DNA from: Treponema_B putidum
Lineage (GTDB): Bacteria > Spirochaetota > Spirochaetia > Treponematales > Treponemataceae
NCBI RefSeq assembly: GCF_007830595.1
Contig: NZ_VLLD01000016.1
Strand: one strand, 5' to 3'
DNA: 64,000 bases
Positions within the stretch are counted from its first letter, which is position 1. Each line of letters begins with the position of its first letter. The translations under genes and the position numbers were made by a program. Shown here one piece after another: positions 34,966-43,300 of the stretch. Under the pieces are notes generated by a model, which was not told the origin of the DNA, did not search any database, and was given only the letters and a program-made list of their open reading frames with translations.

Positions 34966-35871
34966 TTAAACTTTCCTATACCATTTCATAATTTCTTCTG
35001 CAAGTTTTGCGATTTCGGTTTTTAAGTTTTCCGGTTCAAGGATTTCTACTTCGGTGCCGAGCGACAGGACAAAACCGCAGACCCACGAATCAAAAGGGAG
35101 GGCTGCATTCAGGGTATATGAGCCGTCGGAATTTTTTGCGATAAGCTCCTGAGGAAATTCATCGTAGAGTCTGTAGGCGGTTTTAGCAGTGCATTTTAAT
35201 TTAATGTTTGTAAGGGGAAGCGGTGCCGCTTCTTTATTGTCAGGTATTTTGCCGAGCAATTCTGCACGATTAAATGTTTTTAAAGTCTTTGTAATAGAAA
35301 GTATACGGGTTAATCTAAAAAGTCTGTATGCGTTTTTTTCGGTACAATAGCATTCGGCATACCAAGCCTTCGATTTATACAAAAGACATAATGGGTAGAC
35401 GGTTCGTTCCATTTTTTCTCCGTATGAGCTGAGATATTCCAGCTTGACGGCTCTTCTTTCTAAAATTGCATCTTTAAGCGTTTTAAAAAGTTGATGATCG
35501 TTTTTGTTGTCCCAGCGGGAATAATCAATCCTGATCCAATCGGCATTTTTTTGAAAGATTGCAGATAAGCGGTTTAAGATAGATTCGGTGTGTATCTCAT
35601 CGATTGGTGAAAGGCATTGCAAAGCAAGCAGTATTCTCTCCTGTTCTTCTTTTGTTAGAATCGATTTATTGATTGTGTAGCTTTCATCGATAAAAATTCC
35701 TCCGCCTGTTCCCTGTACAGTGTACACGGGAATTCCTGCACTGCTTAAAATATCTATGTCGCGGTAAATAGTGCGCACCGATACGCCGAATTTTTTTGCA
35801 AGTTCTTGTGCAGTTGTCTGCTTCCGATTGAGAAGGATAAATACGATTTCAAAAAGTCTTTCCGAGCGCAT
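34966..35871 (-). CDS. YafY-type transcriptional regulator with HTH and WYL domains
   Basis: The 301-residue product begins with a winged helix-turn-helix (ERLFEIVFILLNRKQTTAQE, then FGVSVRTIYRDIDILS, residues about 4-45) and GIPVYTVQGTGGGIFI. It has a central WYL ligand-binding domain (about 130-210, including the W-Y-A pattern in KSAWYAECYC-like sequence) and a C-terminal WCX extension. WYL regulators sense nucleic-acid or small ligands and are common near stress and defence genes. It lies 74 bp upstream of the ClbS-like gene on the same strand, probably controlling it. TAGTAT ends 6 nt before the ATG with a weak -35; no Shine-Dalgarno sequence is seen. Confidence 0.9.
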   Translation of the reverse strand: MRSERLFEIVFILLNRKQTTAQELAKKFGVSVRTIYRDIDILSSAGIPVYTVQGTGGGIFIDESYTINKSILTKEEQERILLALQCLSPIDEIHTESILNRLSAIFQKNADWIRIDYSRWDNKNDHQLFKTLKDAILERRAVKLEYLSSYGEKMERTVYPLCLLYKSKAWYAECYCTEKNAYRLFRLTRILSITKTLKTFNRAELLGKIPDNKEAAPLPLTNIKLKCTAKTAYRLYDEFPQELIAKNSDGSYTLNAALPFDSWVCGFVLSLGTEVEILEPENLKTEIAKLAEEIMKWYRKV

Positions 35872-35873
35872 AG

Positions 35874-35967
35874 TTAAATACTATCATACAATTTTAGCTT
35901 TGGAATAACTGTCTGAATAAGCTTAAAATGTCTGTCGTTGGCCCATATTTGTATCTACTAAAATCAT
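35874..35967 (-). pseudogene. Internally deleted PIN-domain (VapC-type) toxin remnant
   Basis: Immediately after the small antitoxin gene an ATG overlaps its stop (ATGA) and opens MILVDTN, the canonical PIN-domain start with the first catalytic aspartate. One nucleotide out of frame, the sequence continues as WANDRHFKLI then PKLKLYDSI and a stop, which is the canonical PIN C-terminus (the L-x-T-x-D-x-x-F region). Only about 30 of 130 codons remain, joined by a frame-disrupting deletion. The toxin is clearly dead. Confidence 0.82.
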
Positions 35968-36179
35968 GCAAGACTTTTTTCCCTCAGTTCAGTAACGGCA
36001 TTACAATCTAAATGAATTTTTCCTGCTAAGTCAAAAAAGGCTTGCTTGCTTTTGATTTCTGTATGCTTAGTTAAAACACTATTTTGCTCCGATTGGAGAA
36101 ACTTAATAAATACAGAAACAGACATCAAAAGTTGTTCCGGTAGAGTTCGTATTTGCTCAATTAATATATCATAAGACAT
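35964..36179 (-). CDS. VapB-like antitoxin, now orphan
   Basis: This small protein (71 residues) has the pattern of DUF2281/VapB-type antitoxins that pair with PIN toxins: an N-terminal helix EQIRTLPEQLLMSVSVFIKF and a short disordered C-terminal tail that would wrap the toxin. Its stop overlaps the start of a deleted PIN toxin, proving the original TA operon arrangement. The antitoxin frame is intact, as expected after loss of the toxin. No strong Shine-Dalgarno sequence is visible. An intergenic double-hairpin repeat lies about 60 bp upstream. Confidence 0.72.
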   Translation of the reverse strand: MSYDILIEQIRTLPEQLLMSVSVFIKFLQSEQNSVLTKHTEIKSKQAFFDLAGKIHLDCNAVTELREKSLA

Positions 36180-36522
36180 AATTAACCCTCATAAAGACTT
36201 TTTGCAGGAAACCTAAGTTTCCGAAAAAAGTTTTTTCAAGCGGTTTATTTACAAACCGCATACAATATCGATAAACAGTGAGGCTGAATTTCTGCCGAAC
36301 TGTTTATCATATCTCCTTGCTTTAATCATATCACAAAAAACACTAGGTTTCAAGTTAACCTGTACAAAAGATCGAAACGGGCGAATGAAAAAAATATGGT
36401 TTGATTAAGTGAACAGGCTTGTATACCGAGTGAGCAAAAATACTTTGGAAATTCTTTCCTGCGCGGACATTACGAGGATTAATCGAAATGCGGTTACGTA
36501 TAGTATGGATAATCATTTAATT
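36180..36522. other. 343-bp intergenic stretch between two TA loci
   Basis: No protein gene is apparent. It contains the double-hairpin repeat described separately, also a short hairpin with GGAAAC/GTTTCC near 36207-36222, and otherwise no recognisable coding fragment. Confidence 0.5.
36240..36308. repeat. Intergenic double-hairpin repeat, copy A
   Basis: Two adjacent hairpins are seen: GCGGTTT/AAACCGC (36240-36259) and a 10-bp perfect stem GATAAACAGT/ACTGTTTATC (36270-36308) with inner GGC/GCC pairs. A second copy with compensating base changes lies at 55841-55900. The shared parts are TGAGGC, CTGCCGA and TTTATCATATCT. Confidence 0.6.
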
Positions 36523-36930
36523 TTATTGAACATTCTTTTTCCAGTTTTCCAATTTCAATAACGGAACATTTTCAAAATGCTTTGTGTTATTTGTTACTAA
36601 AGTCAAATCGTTGTAAATTGCCGTTGCTGCAATAAATAAATCCATATCTTCTATTCTTATTGCCTTTGCATACAGCTTTGCCTTTATGTCGGCAAATACT
36701 TCCATGACATCGGCATTTAATTCTTCGATGGGATAAATTTCGCGAATATGATTTACCTTTATCATATTCTTATGTTCATTCTTAGACCGAGTTGCACCAA
36801 AGACAAGCTCTGCATAAGTAATCATCGAAATAGAAATAGGAATATGCTTGTTTTCTTCAAATTTTGCCAGTACGGTCTTGTCGCCTCGGAGTGCAAAAAT
36901 TATTATATCAGTATCAATCAAATATGCCAT
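36523..36930 (-). CDS. vapC: PIN-domain toxin, VapC family
   Basis: The 135-residue protein is a PIN-domain endoribonuclease. The four acidic residues are in place: IDTDIII (Asp near 6), AELVFG (Glu near 41), the central MDLFIAATAI aspartate near 97 and the C-terminal VTNNTKHFENV, where the usual Asp is replaced by Asn-Asn (T-N-N instead of T-x-D). Such enzymes cut tRNA or rRNA. It overlaps the antitoxin gene by 17 bp. Except for that last position it looks intact. Confidence 0.88.
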   Translation of the reverse strand: MAYLIDTDIIIFALRGDKTVLAKFEENKHIPISISMITYAELVFGATRSKNEHKNMIKVNHIREIYPIEELNADVMEVFADIKAKLYAKAIRIEDMDLFIAATAIYNDLTLVTNNTKHFENVPLLKLENWKKNVQ

Positions 36931-37192
36931 CTAAAACCTCAAATCTTGTTGAATTGATACGGGAATCTCTTATATCATCGATAATTTCTTCTGTGTTTCG
37001 CAAATCTTCCCATGAGCCTGCAAGTTTTAAAAATTCCTCTGTAGCATTTTTTGTTTTTACGGGAGCAGAAGTAAAATAATCTTGTAAAATTGTAATAACT
37101 TGCTGACTGATTGAGCGGTTATCTCGTTTTGCTGCGAATTTTAATCTATCATATAAACGATCATCCATATCACGGACTTGTAAAATTGCCAT
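36914..37192 (-). CDS. vapB: Ribbon-helix-helix antitoxin of the VapC partner (FitA/VapB-like)
   Basis: The 92-residue product begins MAILQVRDMDDRLYDRLKFA, the beta strand and first helix of a FitA/Arc-type ribbon-helix-helix, continues RDNRSISQQVITIL and ends in a long acidic tail that would bind the toxin. GGAG lies 8 nt before the ATG. It overlaps the toxin by 17 bp, so the pair is translationally linked. The promoter region upstream is strongly palindromic in A/T, as expected for autoregulation. Confidence 0.85.
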   Translation of the reverse strand: MAILQVRDMDDRLYDRLKFAAKRDNRSISQQVITILQDYFTSAPVKTKNATEEFLKLAGSWEDLRNTEEIIDDIRDSRINSTRFEVLDGIFD

Positions 37193-37209
37193 ACTATGTC
37201 TCCAAGTAT

Positions 37210-37238
37210 ATTATATAAGATATTGTATGAAAAATCAA
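37210..37238 (-). promoter_or_regulatory. Promoter of the vapBC operon
   Basis: On the minus strand TTGATT (37238-37233), 17 bp and TATAAT (37215-37210) precede the antitoxin gene by 18 bp. Near-repeats of ATTATATAA flank the promoter, a possible operator for the ribbon-helix-helix antitoxin. Confidence 0.65.
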
Positions 37239-37278
37239 GCAAAATTCATTATATAAACAAATTCGAGAAGATTTGGAA

Positions 37279-38070
37279 TTAATAATTAACAAAAAAATCA
37301 AAGGCTCTTTTGTTAAAATCTTTTGCTTCTTCATATGCAGAATGGCCATAATCTTCATACATATAAATTTCACAGTTCAGTTTATCGGCAATTTCATTCG
37401 ATGATTTTCCTTCAACAATTTTATCATCTTTTCCGCCCAAAACAAGAACAGGGCATTTGATTTTCACTAATTTCTCATAAGTGTTACAGGTCAAACATGC
37501 TTTTGCCATATTTATAAATCGAATCGGGTTTTTAGGCTTTCCAATTTTTTTTAACAACGGGAAAAATATTTTGTATTTTTTCAAATAGTTATTTGAATAC
37601 ATTTTTTCAAAAAGATCTTGGACCAAATTTTCATACAAATTACTTTCAGCCATTTTTATCCAATTATTCACACAATTAATTACTGTCGGATTATTTTTTG
37701 AAAGAGTTACACCCAAGCAAAGTTTTTTTACCAACTCAGGATATTTGATAGCCAGATTTTGTGCTATCATTCCACCTTGCGATATTCCAAAAATATTTGC
37801 ATTTGAAATATTTAAGTGCTTCATACAAAAAGATAAATCATCTGCAAAATTTTCAACTGTAGCAGTTTCCGGAATATCATTCCGTTTATCAAAACAGTAA
37901 ACTCTATATTTTTTTGAAAAAATGCGATACATGTAAGCTATGAAGATTCCATTCCCTTTTACTCCTCGTAATGATAAACCGGGAATTAAAACCAAAGGTT
38001 CCGTTCCTTTACCAAAGACAACATAATTTATTTGAGTGTTATCTAATTCTATCGAACCTTCTTTTATCAT
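37279..38070 (-). CDS. Alpha/beta hydrolase
   Basis: The 263-residue product is an alpha/beta-fold hydrolase. The nucleophile elbow is FGISQGGMIAQN near residue 98 (Gly-x-Ser-x-Gly), the oxyanion strand is LVLIPGLSLRG near 26, the acid is likely Asp in LGGKDDKIVEG near 213 and the histidine is in EDYGHSAYEE near 242. Substrate is unknown. I start at ATG 38070 because GGAGA lies 9 nt upstream; a TTG at 38085 would overlap that site. The protein is cytoplasmic, with no signal peptide. It sits between TA-type genes in an accessory stretch. Confidence 0.88.
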   Translation of the reverse strand: MIKEGSIELDNTQINYVVFGKGTEPLVLIPGLSLRGVKGNGIFIAYMYRIFSKKYRVYCFDKRNDIPETATVENFADDLSFCMKHLNISNANIFGISQGGMIAQNLAIKYPELVKKLCLGVTLSKNNPTVINCVNNWIKMAESNLYENLVQDLFEKMYSNNYLKKYKIFFPLLKKIGKPKNPIRFINMAKACLTCNTYEKLVKIKCPVLVLGGKDDKIVEGKSSNEIADKLNCEIYMYEDYGHSAYEEAKDFNKRAFDFFVNY

Positions 38071-38190
38071 TTTCCGTCTCTCCAAGATGCAGCAGTATAT
38101 AAATATAACATTCGCTTAAACTGAATTCCCTTATTTGATTACTCGATTGGTAGAGAATTTTGAAGTTCTTTTATTTTGTTTGATACGAAA

Positions 38191-38511
38191 TCATAAATGT
38201 TTTTCATACAATACAACCCCCTCACGATCTACGATATTTTCAAGGGTCTTGCGCGTTCTTCTTTCTTCAAAACCTGAAACAGAGCCGACAACTATATCGA
38301 CTGAACGGCGCTTCAAACCGCGCAAGGAGCGATAAGCTTTTTGAGAAACTGAAAGCCTGTCCGTTATAGAATCTGACATTACAAGATAAAAATCATAGTC
38401 GCTATCATCCTTCTCTTCATTCCTTGCAAAAGACCCGAAAAGGTAGATTTTTTGAGGATTTACGCTTTTTTGAAGCCTCTCGGCAATAGCACGGATTTCA
38501 TTTGTTATCAT
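38191..38511 (-). CDS. MNT-type nucleotidyltransferase (orphan MntA-like antitoxin)
   Basis: The 106-residue protein has the minimal nucleotidyltransferase signature GSFARNEEKDDSDYDF (residues 26-41, Gly-Ser then Asp-x-Asp), with a third acidic position in RSVDIVVG near 75. MNT proteins normally pair with an adjacent HEPN toxin that they AMPylate. No HEPN gene is found on either side: downstream is a hydrolase 120 bp away and upstream is a long non-coding stretch. AGGAG lies 8 nt before the ATG and a TATAAT promoter lies upstream. A solitary DNA-polymerase-beta-like nucleotidyltransferase is the neutral description. Confidence 0.85.
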   Translation of the reverse strand: MITNEIRAIAERLQKSVNPQKIYLFGSFARNEEKDDSDYDFYLVMSDSITDRLSVSQKAYRSLRGLKRRSVDIVVGSVSGFEERRTRKTLENIVDREGVVLYEKHL

Positions 38512-38964
38512 AGTCTGCTCCTGACAACTTTATTATATCACAATATTCCGCATTTGTATGTAAATTAAATACGTTTTATGCCGCAATAAAATAACTTAAT
38601 AAGTATTATCATTTTTCACCATAATGGGTTCTACACTGAATTATTTGCCTATTCCACTATATCATGCACGATATATTTCTATCTTTATTATCAATGTAAG
38701 CCGCATTTAGATTGTGGCAGTTATGAAGAAAATAAAAAACCCGACAGGCAAAAGGAGGAGAAAAACCTGTCGGGAAACTGCAAAGGAGGTATATTGAATT
38801 GTTTGTTGTCGTTCAACATACACTAAACAAAACTATTTAGGGGCTTTTAGTTACACAAAAATTTAAAAATTTAAGAAAAATTTTAGAATTTTCATGCGAA
38901 AATAGAATTTTTTTTACAAAAAACTTTTTCTAAAGGTTTATTCTAAAAATACCGATAAGAAAAT
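38512..38964. other. 453-bp non-coding stretch with a structured leader upstream of the OmpA-like gene
   Basis: There is no gene of normal size. The right part has a strong hairpin with a Shine-Dalgarno-like loop and a second strong AGGAGGT, described separately; the last 150 bp before the OmpA-like gene are very A/T-rich. The left part near 38640 shows nothing recognisable. Confidence 0.5.
38740..38789 (+). promoter_or_regulatory. Hairpin with Shine-Dalgarno-like loop followed by a second AGGAGG
   Basis: A perfect 9-bp stem (CCCGACAGG at 38740-38748 with CCTGTCGGG at 38766-38774) holds a 17-nt purine loop containing AAGGAGGAG. Eleven nucleotides later AAAGGAGGT (38782-38790) precedes a TTG that would open a 10-codon frame (38794-38826). 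This resembles a regulated leader, but no following full-length gene uses these sites directly. Confidence 0.5.
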
Positions 38965-40233
38965 GTGGAATACCGTATTTTTAAGAATAATATTTTAAAA
39001 AAACTTGTCTTGTTCGTGTTTATTTTGCTTTTTTCTCTACTTTTTGCTCAAGAGGATGAAAAAAACGCCGAATTTCTCTTTAAATTTAAATTTATTGACG
39101 ATGATGCATATAAAATTCACTCCGTTGTAGATGAAAAGGTCTATGTAAACGGAAAATTTCATCATAAAGCCCAAATTATCAACAGAATTGAGGTAGAAGT
39201 CTCGGATATAGAAACCGGAGAAAGCGATAAAACCGCTTCGGCTCTTTTTTCGTGTATGTTTATGACCAGCGAACAAAATTCCAACAAAACATTTGACTGG
39301 TCCCGAAATTACCCAAGCGTTTTTAGGCGGGATGAAGCCGGTTTTTACACTATCGGAGATGAATATTATATGCCTGTTGTACGGAATGTGCCGATATTTC
39401 CAAATTATCCCGTTAAACCCGGCGATACATGGACAGGAGAAGGTTTTGAAGCCCACGATTTTCGAGATGCCTTTGGGATTGAAAAGCCTTTCACTTTTCC
39501 GTTCAAGGTTGAATATCAATACATAGGCCTTGCAGAAATAGACGGTCAAACCTACCGCCACATAACGGCAAGCTATGATTTAAACCATGCTGTCCCTCAA
39601 GAGGTTCTTAAAAATTATAAGGGAAAAATAGACGTGCCTGTAAAAATTTTAGGAAAATCGAGACAAAACCTATATTGGGATGAAGAAAGAGGCAATCTAT
39701 ATTGCTATAATGAAGAATTTAGCATTAAAATGCTCCTTTATTCAGGCTACACCTATGATTTTATAGGGACAGCAAGGGCTAAGGTTATTGAAGTAAAAAA
39801 GATAGATACAAGCACTGAAGAAGAAATAAAAAAGAGTGTTGAAGACCTAAATCTTGAAAATACTACTATTGAAAAAACCGATGAGGGCTTAACAATCAGT
39901 ATTGAAAATATCCAGTTTTTGCCTAATTCTGCAATTTTAAGAGAAACTGAAAAAGAAAAATTAAAAAAAATAGGCGAAATTCTTTTAAAATTTCACGATA
40001 GGGAATTTTTGATCTCCGGGCATACAGCCTTAGCCGGTACCGAAGAAGAAAGACAAAAACTCTCTGAAGAAAGGGCCGCTGCAGTAGCTAATTATCTTAT
40101 AGAGTTGGGAGTTCAAAAAAGAGAACATGTCTATACCCGAGGTTTCGGAGCCCGCAGGCCCGTTGCAGCCAACAACTCGCCTGAAAACATGGCGAAAAAT
40201 AGGCGCGTCGAAATAACTATCTTGGATAAGTAA
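38965..40233 (+). CDS. OmpA-family outer membrane/peptidoglycan-associated protein
   Basis: The 422-residue product has an N-terminal signal peptide (about 11-29, ending LLFAQ), a beta-rich 270-residue region without close recognition, and a C-terminal OmpA/MotB peptidoglycan-binding domain (about 310-420). The latter holds IQFLPNSAILRE, GHTALAGTEEERQKLSEERA and ENMAKNRRVEITI. This layout ties the outer envelope to peptidoglycan. The start is uncertain: I read GTG at 38965, since no ATG is in frame before the signal sequence and no Shine-Dalgarno sequence is seen. The stop is followed by a GC-rich hairpin. Confidence 0.82.
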   Translation: MEYRIFKNNILKKLVLFVFILLFSLLFAQEDEKNAEFLFKFKFIDDDAYKIHSVVDEKVYVNGKFHHKAQIINRIEVEVSDIETGESDKTASALFSCMFMTSEQNSNKTFDWSRNYPSVFRRDEAGFYTIGDEYYMPVVRNVPIFPNYPVKPGDTWTGEGFEAHDFRDAFGIEKPFTFPFKVEYQYIGLAEIDGQTYRHITASYDLNHAVPQEVLKNYKGKIDVPVKILGKSRQNLYWDEERGNLYCYNEEFSIKMLLYSGYTYDFIGTARAKVIEVKKIDTSTEEEIKKSVEDLNLENTTIEKTDEGLTISIENIQFLPNSAILRETEKEKLKKIGEILLKFHDREFLISGHTALAGTEEERQKLSEERAAAVANYLIELGVQKREHVYTRGFGARRPVAANNSPENMAKNRRVEITILDK

Positions 40234-40275
40234 AATCTCTAAATTGAAACAAATCCGTCAAGAGATAAGCGGGTT

Positions 40276-40318
40276 CTTAGGCGATTGCAAGCCGGCGCCG
40301 CAATCTAAAGCCCCTAAG
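40276..40318 (+). terminator. GC-rich two-part hairpin after the OmpA-like gene
   Basis: CTTAGG/CCTAAG (40276-40281 and 40313-40318) encloses GATTGC/GCAATC (40283-40288 and 40300-40305). A T-rich stretch (GGTTCTTTT) follows. Terminator function is plausible; the long internal bulge makes it uncertain. Confidence 0.4.
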
Positions 40319-40344
40319 CGGTTCTTTTGAAAGAAGAGAGAGAA

Positions 40345-40382
40345 GGAGAAGAAAACTTTTATCAGAAAAAGTCTTCCTCTCC
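40345..40382 (-). terminator. Terminator-like hairpin after nifJ
   Basis: On the minus strand a 16-bp stem with two G-T pairs (GGAGAGGAAGACTTTT with AAAAGTTTTCTTCTCC) encloses a 6-nt loop, 10 bp past the nifJ stop, followed by a pyrimidine-rich stretch. Confidence 0.6.
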
Positions 40383-40391
40383 CCCTAATTT

Positions 40392-43300
40392 TTAGAAGGG
40401 CCTATCAGCCAAATACTTGTATTCCTGCCACTGCCTCTTAGCCTTAGCAACAGCCTTATCCAAGAGCATCTGAGCTCTTGCAGGATCGGCGTTCTTTAAG
40501 GTCTTAAAGCGGACTTCTTTGTACATAAAGTCGGCAAGATTAAAGTCGGGTTCCTTGCTGTCAAGCTGGAATGGGTTTTTGCCCTGCTCGACAAGTCTCG
40601 GATCATATCTGTACAAGGGCCATAAACCGCAAGAAACTGCTTCTTTTTGGTTTGTCATACCCTTTGTCATGTTGATACCGTGGTTGATACAATGACTGTA
40701 AGCGATGATAATCGAAGGTCCGTCATAGCTTTCGGCTTCACGGAATGCTTTGATTACCTGACTCATATTTGCACCCATAGAAATATGAGCAACATAGACA
40801 TAGCCGTAGCTCATAGCCATCATGCCTAAGTCTTTTTTGCTTACTTCCTTACCTGAAGCGGCAAATTTTGCAACTGCACCAATAGGTGTAGCTTTTGACA
40901 TCTGTCCGCCGGTATTCGAGTAAACTTCAGTATCCATTACAAGAACATTGATGTTTTTACCTGAAGCAAGGACGTGGTCCAAACCGCCGTATCCGATATC
41001 GTATGCCCATCCGTCTCCTCCGAGGATCCAAACGGAGCGTTTGATAAAGTGGTCGGTTAAAGAATCCAACTCTTTAGCCAATTCATCCTTTGAACCTGCT
41101 AATTCTTTTTTAAGCTCTGCAACAAAGGCTCTCTGATCTTCAATAGCTGCATCATCTTCTTGAGCGTTATTGAGAATCTTGTCGATTACGCCTGCTGCAA
41201 TACCTTTTGCTTTTGCCTTAGCGGCGACTTCGCGGGCATAAACTGCAAGCTTATCGCTTGTCAATCTCATACCGTAACCGAATTCTGCTGCATCCTCAAA
41301 CAAGGAGTTAGACCAAGCCGGGCCTCTTCCGTCACATCGTTTTGCATAGGGTGTTGTGGGCAGGTTTCCTCCATAGATTGAAGAACAGCCTGTTGCGTTT
41401 GCAATAACGGCTCTGTCTCCGAAAAGCTGTGAAAGGAGCTTTACATAAGGCGTTTCACCGCAGCCTGCACATGCACCTGAGAACTCGAAAAGGGGTCTCT
41501 TCATACCGATGCCCTTGGGAACACTCAAATTAAGCTTCTTTACATCAGGGTCAGGAATATCGTTAAAGAAGAAGTTCCAGTTTGCAACTTCCTGCTTTCT
41601 GTGTTCAACAAAGTTTTCCATATTGATGGCTTTAATTTCGGGATTTTCCTTGGACTTTGCAGGACACTGCTGAACGCAAAGACCGCAGCCTGTACAATCT
41701 TCCGATGAAACTTGAATTGTAAATTTGGCTCCTTCAAATTCCTTACCCTTATAATCGCAGGATTTAAAGCCCTGGGGTGCCTTTGCCAAAAGTGAGCCGT
41801 CATAAGCCTTCATTCGGATACAGGCATGGGGACAAACCATGACACACTGACCGCACTGAATACAGATGTCGCTCTTCCAGATCGGAATATGTTCTGCAAT
41901 AGCTCTCTTTTCGTATTGAGTGGTAGCGGTCGGGAAAGTGCCGTCTTCGGGCATTTCGCTTACCTTTATATCATCACCTTTTTGGATGGCAACCTTGCCC
42001 AAAACATTCTTTACGAATTCGGGTGCATCGCCTGCGATTGCAGGGTGCATCTTGAGCTTGCTTGTTGCTGTCTTGGGATAATCAACCTTTTCAACTCCCT
42101 CAAGAGCCATATCTATTGTCGTAATATTCTTTTGAACGATTTCAGGGCCTTTTTTTCCGTAGGACTTTTCAATGAATTTTTTGATGAGGTCTACAGCTTC
42201 GGCTTCAGGCAAGATTCCGAAGATTTTAAAAAAGGCAGTCTGCATAACAACGTTAATTCTGTTACCCATTCCGGCTTTTTCTGCAATCTTGATAGCATCG
42301 ATTACATAGAATTTAGCTTCTTTTTCGATAATCTGCTTTTGGACCTCGACCGGAATATTGTCCCAGATTTCGTTCTTTCCGTAAGGAGCGTTCAAAAGGA
42401 ATGTCCCGCCTTTTTTAAGGCTGTGGAGCATATCATAGGTTTCAAGATAGCTGAACTTATGGCATGCAACGAAGTCCGCATTTGTTATTAAATAAGGTTT
42501 TCGGATTGCGTGTTTTCCGAAGCGGAGGTGAGAAATCGTAAAACCGCCGGATTTTTTACTGTCATAGGCAAAGTAGGCTTGTGCCTTATTGTCCGTGGCT
42601 TCACCGATAATCTTAATAGAGTTCTTATTAGCACCTACAGTACCGTCGGAACCCAAACCGAAGAACATAGCCTGATGCATATCCTTATCTTCAAGTTTAA
42701 AGCTGGGGTCATACTTGATGCTGGTGTGTGTAACATCATCTTCGATACCTACAGAGAAGTTGGCTTTCTTTTCGCCTTCAAGGTTATCGAATACTCCCTT
42801 AACCATTGCCGGTGTAAATTCTTTTGAACCGAGACCGTAGCGTCCTCCGATGATGACCGGATAATGAGTAAAGGGGCATTTTTTTGCAGCCTGCATTTCG
42901 CCGATAGCTGTTCTTACATCTTCGTAGAGGGGTTCGCCTAAGGAGCCGGCTTCCTTACATCTGTCGAGAACTGCAATTCCTTTTACGGTGGCGGGAATGG
43001 CTTTTACAAAATGCTCGGCACTGAATGGCCTATAAAGCCTTACTTTAAGAACGCCGTATTTTCCGCCCTTGGAGTTAAGCTCGTCTACCGTTTCTTCGAC
43101 GGTATCCGCACCTGAACCCATGAGAATTATGATTTGCTCGGCATCAGCTGCACCGTGATAGTCAAATAAGTGATATTGTCTTCCTGTAAGTTTTGCATAC
43201 TTATCCATTTGTTTTTGAACAATTTCGGGAGTAGCAAGGTAGTATTTATTTACGGCTTCTCGTCCTTGGAAGTAAATATCGGGGTTTTGAGCTGTTCCGC

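Noticed and set aside
39037..39561. 174-codon frame antisense to the OmpA-like gene
   Set aside because: It is fully contained in a well-supported gene and has no recognisable domain.
41826..42491. 221-codon frame antisense to nifJ
   Set aside because: It is a shadow of nifJ with no Shine-Dalgarno sequence or family features.
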